From positions 1-9,897 of the forward strand of contig PBTJ01000124.1 in assembly GCA_002726925.1 (NCBI GenBank): DNA of 9,897 nt. The letters are read 5' to 3'. The DNA is from Gammaproteobacteria bacterium (lineage in GTDB: Bacteria > Pseudomonadota > Gammaproteobacteria > Pseudomonadales > Azotimanducaceae). This document shows, piece after piece, positions 1-6,461 of the stretch. A model generated the notes under the pieces. The model searched no databases and had not been told where the DNA came from. It saw nothing but the letters and a program-made list of their open reading frames with translations. The translations under genes and the position numbers were made by a program. Each line of letters opens with the position of its first letter. Within the stretch, counting starts at the first letter, position 1.

Positions 1-450
1 GAGCCACTCCCAAATTTTGCCGCCATCTCGAGATTTGTGGAGCGCATTTGCGACCGACAGAAGTGAACCGGACTCGTATTCGACCCAAGCACGGTCAGCC
101 CTTACGGTTGCTACTGCTCGTCCTGCCGGGAGCTTATATTCGAATATGACCTCTAGAAACTCTGGTGACAAATCTACCCTATCCGGTGCCTGTAGGCCCG
201 AAGCATGACTTATCTGCTCACCTATGAGCTTTAAGTCCGGGTCCCATTGAGACTCGGATAAGCCCGCTTTCATTTGTTTGGTCAGTTCAACAAGGATTTC
301 ACCTTGCTCACCGCCATCATCGTCATACCAACCGTTATTTAGCGTGATACCTGTCACCGCGAAGAACACTAAACTGACGAATAAGAACGCTGAGGTGTAA
401 AGATGCAGCCATCGTGACCATCGGTAAAACCTTGCCCAATTAACTTTCAT
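1..450 (-). CDS. PepSY-associated transmembrane protein, 3' partial
   Basis: The first 150 codons of an inner-membrane protein; the rest lies beyond the window edge. The N-terminus has a basic segment (RFYRWSRWLHLY) followed by a hydrophobic helix at residues 19-36 ending in the TGITLNN motif. Near the cut end is ALHKSRDGGKIWEW. Both are typical of the PepSY_TM_like_2 family, whose members have several membrane helices with conserved histidines and often sit beside TonB receptors, DUF2271 and ApbE genes. The ATG overlaps the stop codon of the upstream TPR gene in an ATGA junction, so it is probably the last known member of the TonB operon and translated by coupling; the upstream Shine-Dalgarno sequence is weak. 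A role in electron transfer or reduction of imported iron is inferred from family context only. Family assignment is fairly firm; function is not. Confidence 0.8.
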   Translation of the reverse strand, partial: MKVNWARFYRWSRWLHLYTSAFLFVSLVFFAVTGITLNNGWYDDDGGEQGEILVELTKQMKAGLSESQWDPDLKLIGEQISHASGLQAPDRVDLSPEFLEVIFEYKLPAGRAVATVRADRAWVEYESGSLLSVANALHKSRDGGKIWEWL

Positions 451-1814
451 AGAGAGCTTTTCTGAGCGGAATATAAGCTCGTCAAAGATTGGATGTATCC
501 ATCCAACTCGTAGCTACCCGGGAATTGTCCTTGAACCTTACGCACCAGTCGAAGCGCTTCTGCGTAGTCGCGGGTTTCTATCGCAACCTGCGCACGTCCT
601 AACATAGCCGATTTCACGTGGCCGCCAATCATTTCAGCACGTTCGAACATCAACGAGGCTTGCGCAAACTCTGCTCGGCTGAGGTGCAAACGGGCCAATT
701 CCACCAAGGCATCGCCATTTGCTGGATCGAGATCAATGGCCTTGCTGAGAAAAGCAACAGCCCGAGTGGAGTCATTCTTCGCCGTCGCGAGTCTACCCTG
801 CATTTCTGAAATTAAGCTTTGCTGACGTCTTGGGACTGTGAGAACACTCCCTCGGATCGCATTGATAAGGGAGTTCGCATGATCGATGGCATTTTGGCGA
901 ATCATCCAGATCACCAACGGGTAAAGAGAAGCGGGATCTATTTCTGAATCATCGATGTTTCGCTTCAGCAGTTGCGACGCTCGGTCAAAGTTTTCTTGGC
1001 GCATGTGCAGCAATGCGGCCGCTAATCTATTTTGTGGATTGTCGTCCCCGAGCCTTATTGACGTTTCGAGAGAAGATAAGGCCCGCTCAGCATTCTGTGT
1101 TTGCAGGGCAAGATTGGCTCTCTGTTGCCACAACGCAACCGAGGCAGGATCCTTTTTCAACATTTCGCTGATCAGTGCACTAGCGCTTGAGACTTGGCCA
1201 GAAGCAATCAGAACGGCCAATAGCCCCTGTTGCGATTGAGCATTGTCGGGCTCCAACATAAGCGCCTGCTGATAGGCCGTAATGGCACTCCAAGGATTCG
1301 ATAGTTTGTGGTTGAGATAGCCCAGTTGTGCAAACGTTTCTGCGTCATTAACGCCAAGGGAGACTGCCTTACTGAGGCTTTGCCGGGCAGGCTCATAGCG
1401 TTGCATCAACAGATAGAGAGTTCCGATACCCGCATGCGCGCGCGTCAGATGGGGCATTTGTTTGATCGCCGCTTGGTATGAACGGATCGCCGCGTCATAG
1501 TCGCCGTTGATACTCAGCAACTGAGCTGCTAGCAGGTGTCTAGCCGCGCTAGGTTTGCCGCCAAAAGCTGTGATTTCTTCATAAGCTTTGGAGTAGTTAC
1601 TGGCCTCCAGCAACGGCCTTAGCCTGAGTGAAAGATCGATTTCGTGCTCCCCCAATTTAGCTTCTCGATCCAGAATCAATGGTTGTCCGGCACTAAAGGT
1701 AAACTGAGGCTCCTGAACGACGATATTGACGCGGTCATTCGCAGAAGCGCTATCAAATAACAGTGCCAGCAGCATCGAGCAGAGCGCCAGTTGCAGCGGT
1801 TTAAGATTATTCAT
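447..1814 (-). CDS. Periplasmic TPR-repeat protein of the TonB2-type operon
   Basis: A 455-residue protein with a signal peptide (residues 1 to about 25, core LALCSMLLALLF, likely cleavage after SASA) and a solenoid of about eight tetratricopeptide-like repeats from about residue 60 to 445. Clear repeat cores include GDYDAAIRSYQAAIKQMP, NPWSAITAYQQALMLEP and NDSTRAVAFLSKAIDLDP. TPR solenoids bind other proteins, and a TPR gene commonly follows tonB2 in such clusters, so it probably scaffolds or modulates the TonB complex in the periplasm. The frame stays open upstream to 1898, but the ATG at 1814 is preferred because it starts directly at the signal peptide and overlaps the end of tonB by 8 nt. 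It ends in an ATGA overlap with the PepSY gene. No catalytic motif was seen. Confidence 0.85.
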   Translation of the reverse strand: MNNLKPLQLALCSMLLALLFDSASANDRVNIVVQEPQFTFSAGQPLILDREAKLGEHEIDLSLRLRPLLEASNYSKAYEEITAFGGKPSAARHLLAAQLLSINGDYDAAIRSYQAAIKQMPHLTRAHAGIGTLYLLMQRYEPARQSLSKAVSLGVNDAETFAQLGYLNHKLSNPWSAITAYQQALMLEPDNAQSQQGLLAVLIASGQVSSASALISEMLKKDPASVALWQQRANLALQTQNAERALSSLETSIRLGDDNPQNRLAAALLHMRQENFDRASQLLKRNIDDSEIDPASLYPLVIWMIRQNAIDHANSLINAIRGSVLTVPRRQQSLISEMQGRLATAKNDSTRAVAFLSKAIDLDPANGDALVELARLHLSRAEFAQASLMFERAEMIGGHVKSAMLGRAQVAIETRDYAEALRLVRKVQGQFPGSYELDGYIQSLTSLYSAQKSSL

Positions 1815-2499
1815 CTGTAAATTCAACGGGCCAGATGAAAACTGCGCGTACCGACCGGCCTCCTTTTTTGGGGGGTGTGAAACGCGCGCGCTGAGCAAGG
1901 AGCCTTATTTCAGAACTCAGCTGTGGGTGAGGATTCTTTACAATCTCTCTGAGAAAAACTCGGCCTCCTTCATCAATCATCACATTGAGTTCTACGAGCG
2001 CTCGGTTGACACCCCGAGATCTGAGGTTTTCAGGAAAGCGTACTCGAGGCGTCGTTAGCAGCCGTGGCGCTTGATCCAACTCGCTTAGCCCAAAACCACT
2101 CCAATCAAAAGACAACACGGATTCCAAAGCCGGCATGCTGGCGCGAATATCAAGTGGCGGTAGCGCAGGAGGCTGCAAATCTAACGGTTCAACCCTAGCC
2201 ACTGCCAACGCAATACCCTGGTCAATGCTATTCAGCAGATTCATCTGGGTCGTTGTCGTTTGTCTGTTAGCCTCAACCGAGGACGGGGGTGGAGGCGGTG
2301 GAGGCGGTAAGCCAACGTTTACTGTGCGAATCGTGATCTTTTCGGGAGCTTGCTGTTTCCCAGTAACAAACAAAGCCCCCAATAACGCTAAAACACATAG
2401 GAACGACAGAGAAGCAGACCTCAAAATCCGCATCCGTTCGACCAATCGTTGCGGCTTCCCCGATGTTATTTCCGCACCAAAGGCGTCGCGTCCGATCAC
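1807..2499 (-). CDS. tonB: TonB-family energy transducer, TonB2-type
   Basis: A 230-residue protein that carries the energy of the ExbB/ExbD motor to outer-membrane receptors. It has a cytoplasmic N-terminus, one membrane anchor (residues 29-46, SLSFLCVLALLGALFV), a run of eight prolines (65-72), a linker, and a C-terminal TonB domain at about 150-230 with RVRFPENLRSRGVNRALVEL, VMIDEGGRV and a final FIWPVEF strand. The proline region is much shorter than in E. coli TonB, as is usual for TonB2-type proteins. The start chosen is GTG at 2499, one nucleotide after the exbD stop, which fits translational coupling. The alternative is ATG at 2433, which leaves only a few residues before the membrane helix. 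It sits after exbD and overlaps the TPR gene by 8 nt. Confidence 0.87.
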   Translation of the reverse strand: MIGRDAFGAEITSGKPQRLVERMRILRSASLSFLCVLALLGALFVTGKQQAPEKITIRTVNVGLPPPPPPPPSSVEANRQTTTTQMNLLNSIDQGIALAVARVEPLDLQPPALPPLDIRASMPALESVLSFDWSGFGLSELDQAPRLLTTPRVRFPENLRSRGVNRALVELNVMIDEGGRVFLREIVKNPHPQLSSEIRLLAQRARFTPPKKGGRSVRAVFIWPVEFTDE

Positions 2500-2500
2500 C

Positions 2501-2914
2501 TTAGTTTTCCGCCGTCGCAGCGATATGCACGGTACCGGCGCCCGCAAGTTTGGCTTGGTCAACCACCTTAACAAGTAATTCCGTCGGCACCGAAGCATCT
2601 GCCTGCACCACGACGGGTTGAGCTTGATCGCGTAAAAGCGGCGTCAGAGTCGCCCGCACGCCGCTGACGCCAATCGTCGTCCCTCCGTGAACCACATCTC
2701 CAGATCGTGTTATCGCGAGAATCACCACGTGCTTGTTTAGTCGCTCGGCAGAGACAGCGCGAGGTTTATCTATCTCGACCCCCGATTCTTTTATGAAAAC
2801 GGTAGAAACAATGAAGAAGATCAGCAGAATAAAAACGATGTCAATCAAGGGCGAGAGGTCTATTCGCGTTTCATCGCGGCTAGCCAAGCGCTGCTGCAGA
2901 CTTCTCCGATTCAT
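2501..2914 (-). CDS. exbD: ExbD-type proton channel subunit
   Basis: A 137-residue biopolymer transport protein. The single membrane helix (about residues 20-42) begins LSPLIDIVFILLIFF and holds Asp25, the residue that in ExbD/TolR proteins takes part in proton movement. The remaining ~95 residues form the periplasmic domain that contacts TonB, ending VHIAATAEN. Length is normal for the family. The ATG overlaps the stop of the preceding exbB gene (ATGA), with GGAAAG upstream as a possible ribosome site. It works with the two ExbB-like proteins encoded just upstream to energise TonB. Confidence 0.95.
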   Translation of the reverse strand: MNRRSLQQRLASRDETRIDLSPLIDIVFILLIFFIVSTVFIKESGVEIDKPRAVSAERLNKHVVILAITRSGDVVHGGTTIGVSGVRATLTPLLRDQAQPVVVQADASVPTELLVKVVDQAKLAGAGTVHIAATAEN

Positions 2915-3291
2915 GAGCTTTCCGACTCATTTATCTTAGCCTGCAAATAACTCAGCGCCAGCCACCCTGGTATTACCATCAACAACCCCACTTGGGTGGT
3001 GAACATGGCATCCCCGATGCCTCCGCTGATTAGCGTTGCGGGATCTAACCCGCGATCAACCGTCATTTGGTGAAATACCTCGAGCAACCCAATAATCGTT
3101 CCCAACAGACCTAACAATGGCAAGACTCCAACAAGAACCCTCAAGGACGACAAGTCAGCGGCGGCGTTTTTGCGCCAGTCCTCGTCACGAGGCATATGCA
3201 ACATGAGGTGAATCAACCAGGCGTAAACGGACAGAGCCACAACCAAGATGCCCCAGATAACCGGATTCAGGAAGGCGTCTTCTAGCCTCAC
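2911..3291 (-). CDS. exbB: Short ExbB-type proton channel subunit (ExbB2)
   Basis: A MotA/TolQ/ExbB family protein of 126 residues with three predicted membrane helices at about 11-32, 52-73 and 95-115. The family core is visible as GVLPLLGLLGTIIGLLEVF and SGGIGDAMFTTQVGLLMVIP. It is shorter than most ExbB proteins: the cytoplasmic loop between helices 1 and 2 is only about 20 residues. The frame is open back to an ATG at 3330, but GTG at 3291 is preferred because it forms a GTGA overlap with the upstream stop, has AGGA eight bases before it, and removes an unlikely N-terminal MCNCNH extension. It probably forms the pentameric channel that works with ExbD, while the larger upstream ExbB homologue acts as the TtpC-like accessory subunit. 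Confidence 0.9.
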   Translation of the reverse strand: MRLEDAFLNPVIWGILVVALSVYAWLIHLMLHMPRDEDWRKNAAADLSSLRVLVGVLPLLGLLGTIIGLLEVFHQMTVDRGLDPATLISGGIGDAMFTTQVGLLMVIPGWLALSYLQAKINESESS

Positions 3292-4580
3292 GAGGCGGTT
3301 CCTGGCGATCGAGTGATTGCAATTGCACACGCTTCAAGGCTTTCAACATAACTGCCGGCTTTTCGCGATAAGAGCGCGTGCATTATCAGCGCGGGAATTG
3401 CGACGATTAGTCCCAATTCGGTTGTTACTAAGGCTTCCGATATGCCTCCGGATACGATCGAGGGATCACCAGCACCGAACAGAGTCATCATATTAAAGGT
3501 ACTAATCATTCCAGAGACAGTGCCGAGCAAACCAAGCAAGGGTGACACCGTAGCGGTCACGGCTATGGCTCCGAGGAATCGCTCAAGCCTGGATCGTTCG
3601 GCAACCAAAAGTGCGAACAACAAGTCGTCACGCTTATCCGCATCTGTATTTAGGTGGGCTATTTCGATAATTTCTTGCTGCGGGCCTTTCGGTAGCTTTA
3701 GCCCCAAATTTTTTGCATCCGATCTTGAGCCTATCGGTACGATTCGGGGTAAACGCAAAAATTGCGCGAATTTCGCTATGGCGATCAACGTGGCCAGCAT
3801 ACCAAAGCCCAAAATAGGCAATATCCAGGTGCCACCCACAGCTAACTGCTCGAGAAAACTGGGGGGGGCAACCCGAGTTTTGAGCAACCGATCAATAGTC
3901 GGGTCAAAAGCCAGCAACGCTCTTTCGAACCCTTTGACGCGGTTAACCGCCTCTTCGGACGGCCCGATAAACCGATGACCGATTTTTAACGTTGTTCCAC
4001 CATCACGATGCAACAGACCAGACGAATCTTGTGTCAAAAACCAGTGCACGGGGCCAAGTTTTAGATGCTCTGCTTGAATGACCTCGCCAGATTCTGTTAC
4101 CACATCGACGGACGCGAAAGTTGGAGTCAACTCAGCGCGTACCCTCACTAGAGCGGACTTAAGGGGCCCTAGTTCCGTACTGTCGAGAGACTCAATGGGG
4201 CCTTCTTGGCGGCTCGCGAAATCCCACAACAGATTCTGTCGGTAGGAATCCTGCGATCGCCAGGCTTTGATGCGCTCTTCCAGTGAAGCTAAGCTCAACA
4301 ACTGCTCGTCACTTTGCCTTCGAACGGCTGCTGCGCGACTTCGCAGCTCGGTTAAACCTTCGGTTTCTCGATTGAGTTCAAGTGCGAGCGCCTCGCTCTG
4401 ACGCGCTATCTTTCGGGACTCCTCGTTCAGCTTTTGCTGTGATGCTCGGATATCTTTTAGCAGTGAGCTCTTCACGTCATTGAGGTCCGCAGCAACCACA
4501 GATTTCACGACGCAGCATCCAATAATGAACGCCTGAATTATCCTTCTCACAAACAAAGAGAATGGAAAACCATCTTTCAT
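3288..4580 (-). CDS. ttpC: TtpC-like ExbB homologue with periplasmic coiled-coil domain
   Basis: A 430-residue protein with a signal peptide (about 1-31, cleavage near SVVAA), a charged, probably coiled-coil segment (about 33-110), a further periplasmic domain to about 240, then a MotA/TolQ/ExbB domain with helices at about 250-272, 336-362 and 383-406. Family motifs are VSPLLGLLGTVSGMISTF and SGGISEALVTTELGLIVAIP. In Vibrio, TtpC is the extra component required by the TonB2 system, and this gene has the same architecture and position before exbB2-exbD2-tonB2. It starts three bases after the DUF3450 gene and ends in a GTGA overlap with the short exbB. A run of eight cytosines in its coding strand, at Pro239-Pro240, is a potential slippage site. 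Confidence 0.9.
   Translation of the reverse strand: MKDGFPFSLFVRRIIQAFIIGCCVVKSVVAADLNDVKSSLLKDIRASQQKLNEESRKIARQSEALALELNRETEGLTELRSRAAAVRRQSDEQLLSLASLEERIKAWRSQDSYRQNLLWDFASRQEGPIESLDSTELGPLKSALVRVRAELTPTFASVDVVTESGEVIQAEHLKLGPVHWFLTQDSSGLLHRDGGTTLKIGHRFIGPSEEAVNRVKGFERALLAFDPTIDRLLKTRVAPPSFLEQLAVGGTWILPILGFGMLATLIAIAKFAQFLRLPRIVPIGSRSDAKNLGLKLPKGPQQEIIEIAHLNTDADKRDDLLFALLVAERSRLERFLGAIAVTATVSPLLGLLGTVSGMISTFNMMTLFGAGDPSIVSGGISEALVTTELGLIVAIPALIMHALLSRKAGSYVESLEACAIAITRSPGTAS
3861..3868. repeat. Eight-base G/C homopolymer inside ttpC-like gene
   Basis: Eight consecutive G on the plus strand, read as C8 in the coding strand, encoding the two prolines of VAPPSF just before the first helix of the ExbB domain. 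Gain or loss of one base would truncate the motor subunit. The run is directly visible; phase variation is only a possibility. Confidence 0.9.
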
Positions 4581-4583
4581 TTT

Positions 4584-5390
4584 TTATCGATTACCTAAAG
4601 ACACAGGCAGAGATACCAAACCACGCGCACTACCGGACTCGACGAGTTTGATCGTTTCGTAAAGTTGCGAATTATCGAATCCTGGCTCAGTGGAGGCTTC
4701 CTGCCAGCGCCACCCGGTCTCGTGCGCCCGCCCGCTGCCCGACGCGCTTGCATCATCGCTGATATACCAACCATGAGAGAGACCAAGATAGAGTTCGTTG
4801 ACCAATATTGTTCGGTCGCCGAACGTCATGCGGCTTTTATGCAGAGCAATACGTTTACTAAAATCCGCAGTCTCATCGAGCAGCACTAAGACTGTGGAGA
4901 GCTTTTCGCTGAGTGACAGTTTTTCCTGACCAAGCTTTGCCAGATGACCTTCCCACTTAGACTGTAAAGGTGGGGGTATCTGTTTTTGGATGACAACTAA
5001 CTCATCGACGATTATCCGCATATCGAGCTGCAAGGCAGCGTCCCTAGCTTCCAGCTGCTGTTGTTCCGAGAACAAAGCGATCCGCCGCTGGTCGATTTCA
5101 GTATCAGACTGAGCTGCATCATCAAGGAAGGTGCGAAGGGACTGTCGCTCCGCCCGCAAAAGTTTTATTTGGGTGCTGCCAATGCGCTCTCGCTCTAACC
5201 AATTAGACCGAATGGCCGTTCGCTGTTGTTCGATAGCGACCCATCGCTCGGTCAGGGCGTCGATGTCGTCTAAGTCTGCACCGACGCTGAGCAAAGGCAT
5301 GCACGCGGTGAAAAACACAAGCAAAACCTTTGCTCGCGCGCCAACGTTTTTAGTCAACCTGTCGTCTATCTTCAGATTCACCACCGACAT
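4584..5390 (-). CDS. DUF3450 periplasmic protein, first gene of TonB2-type operon
   Basis: A 268-residue protein with a signal peptide (core VLLVFFTACMPLL, likely cleavage after SVGA near residue 38), then a long helical, charged region (about 40-180) likely to form coiled coils. A C-terminal part with LYLGLSHGWYISDD and a final ARGLVSLPVSLG follows the DUF3450 pattern. DUF3450 genes commonly head TonB2/TtpC operons; the molecular role is not established, but a periplasmic partner of the TtpC-like protein is likely since both carry long helical periplasmic segments. It is the promoter-proximal gene and starts 22 bases from a Fur-box-like site. The Shine-Dalgarno sequence before the ATG is weak; a GTG two codons later is an alternative start. 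Confidence 0.87.
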   Translation of the reverse strand: MSVVNLKIDDRLTKNVGARAKVLLVFFTACMPLLSVGADLDDIDALTERWVAIEQQRTAIRSNWLERERIGSTQIKLLRAERQSLRTFLDDAAQSDTEIDQRRIALFSEQQQLEARDAALQLDMRIIVDELVVIQKQIPPPLQSKWEGHLAKLGQEKLSLSEKLSTVLVLLDETADFSKRIALHKSRMTFGDRTILVNELYLGLSHGWYISDDASASGSGRAHETGWRWQEASTEPGFDNSQLYETIKLVESGSARGLVSLPVSLGNR

Positions 5391-5411
5391 TTTCAGCTCA
5401 ACGCGTTAAAT

Positions 5412-5430
5412 GCGAATGATAATGATTTGC
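5412..5430. promoter_or_regulatory. Fur-box-like site in divergent promoter region
   Basis: The 19-base stretch gcgaatgataatgatttgc matches the classical E. coli Fur consensus at 14 of 19 positions by hand alignment, with AATGATAAT intact in the centre. It lies between the TonB operon (minus) and the EF-hand/ApbE genes (plus), 22 bases from the first start codon and 56 from the second, so one site could repress both under iron-replete conditions. The match is seen; Fur binding is inferred. Confidence 0.72.
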
Positions 5431-5455
5431 GTCTATTAAATCCATAGTCGATACT
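5427..5455 (+). promoter_or_regulatory. Candidate sigma-70 promoter for EF-hand/ApbE genes
   Basis: TTGCGT (5427-5432) and GATACT (5450-5455) are 17 bases apart, matching the -35 and -10 consensus at 3/6 and 4/6 positions. The -35 hexamer overlaps the end of the Fur-like site, which fits repression. Both hexamers are weak, so this is only a candidate. No equally good promoter was found on the opposite strand for the TonB operon. Confidence 0.35.
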
Positions 5456-5486
5456 TTGTTCATTCAACCAACAAATCAAACACCCC

Positions 5487-6461
5487 ATGCAGAGATTACT
5501 TTTGTCCGTCGCTGTATTGACGACATCTTGCGCAAGCCTTGCATTCGCCCACCATCATGAAACAGCGCAGTACATGAAGATGCGCCAAGCTCAATTCATT
5601 GATCGATATGATGCCGATGACGATGACAGAGTCTCCTCAGTCGAGTTTGAGCAGGCGCGAAGAGGGCGATTTGACCTTACCGATGAGGACGAGAGCGGGA
5701 AGGTATCTTCTGAGGAATACGTATATGAATGGGAAGACCGTCTAGACTTGGGCCTTGCACGTGACCGGAAACTCGCCGTGACACAGACTTTTCGTCGCTT
5801 TGCCGCGCTAGATGAGAATGATGATGCAGGAGTCACGTGGTCCGAATATGACGCCTCAGGACGACGAATGTTTTCGGCTCACGACTCAGACAAAAATGAC
5901 GAGATTAACGGCGCGGACACGAAGCGGGACAATATTATGTACAACCCGCGCAAAACTCTGACCGAGGATCAGCAAGAAGCAGAACAAGCGCGCCTTATTC
6001 GGCGAGCTAATCGCATGTTACGAATGCCCTCAACGCACACCCTAAAAGGCATGTTGACCAAATACGACTCAGACGGTGATGAAGTGCTGTCTTGGAGAGA
6101 GTTCAATTTAGCTCGCAAGGAGGATTTCGCTCGTTCTGATGTTGATCAGAACGGTTCTGTTGACGAAGAGGAGTACGTGATCGAATTCGAAGATCGACTC
6201 GATGCTAGGATCTCCGAGACCCGAGCCGGTTCAGTGAAGCAGGCAAGACGACGTTTTAAAGCTTTGGATGACGATGCCGACGGTGCTATGACGTTTGCAG
6301 AGTATCAAAAATCGGGGCATGGAATGTTCAAGCGCTGGGACAGCGGTGATGACGGTTACGTCAGTCGAGACGACGCTTTGCCAAAGCCTAGAGAGCAGCG
6401 CGCAGAACAGGAAAAAGATGGGGGCTCAACCAACACAGTCGTCAACGCAGCAACCAATTAA
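5487..6461 (+). CDS. Secreted protein with eight EF-hands (two four-hand units)
   Basis: A 324-residue protein with a Sec signal peptide (MQRLLLSVAVLTTSCASLAFA) and eight 12-residue EF-hand loops starting at Asp42, 66, 109, 133, 194, 218, 261 and 285. All have Asp at position 1 and Asp or Glu at position 12; some lack the usual glycine at position 6 (such as loops 1, 3, 4 and 5). The loops fall into two sets of four separated by exactly 152 residues. Such proteins bind calcium, here in the periplasm; the client is unknown. The mature protein would start HHHE. No Shine-Dalgarno sequence is evident before the ATG, but the start is supported by the signal peptide. It overlaps the ApbE-DUF2271 gene by 44 nt and lies beside a Fur-like site, suggesting an iron-linked role. 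Confidence 0.9.
   Translation: MQRLLLSVAVLTTSCASLAFAHHHETAQYMKMRQAQFIDRYDADDDDRVSSVEFEQARRGRFDLTDEDESGKVSSEEYVYEWEDRLDLGLARDRKLAVTQTFRRFAALDENDDAGVTWSEYDASGRRMFSAHDSDKNDEINGADTKRDNIMYNPRKTLTEDQQEAEQARLIRRANRMLRMPSTHTLKGMLTKYDSDGDEVLSWREFNLARKEDFARSDVDQNGSVDEEEYVIEFEDRLDARISETRAGSVKQARRRFKALDDDADGAMTFAEYQKSGHGMFKRWDSGDDGYVSRDDALPKPREQRAEQEKDGGSTNTVVNAATN
5595..6374 (+). repeat. Internal tandem duplication in the EF-hand gene
   Basis: Residues 37-144 and 189-296 of the EF-hand protein align without a gap at an offset of 152 residues (456 bases). Counting by hand from residue 42 to 144, 43 of 103 positions are identical, including non-loop positions such as EYV(Y/I)E(W/F)EDRLD. This indicates an old duplication of a four-EF-hand unit joined by a ~45-residue basic, glutamine-rich linker. 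Confidence 0.85.

Noticed and set aside
1726..2058. 110-codon plus-strand open frame across the TonB/TPR junction
   Set aside because: It runs antisense to two supported genes and shows no domain or signal.
2135..2578. Plus-strand open frame with a glycine run
   Set aside because: The glycine run is the antisense reading of the octaproline codons of TonB; no independent coding evidence.
3442..3978. 178-codon plus-strand open frame opposite the TtpC-like gene
   Set aside because: It lies wholly antisense to a gene with clear ExbB motifs, has no recognisable domain and no convincing ribosome site; it mirrors the codon pattern of the real gene.
5591..5836. Serine-rich minus-strand open frame inside the EF-hand gene
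   Set aside because: The serine runs are the antisense of Asp/Glu codons in the EF-hand loops.
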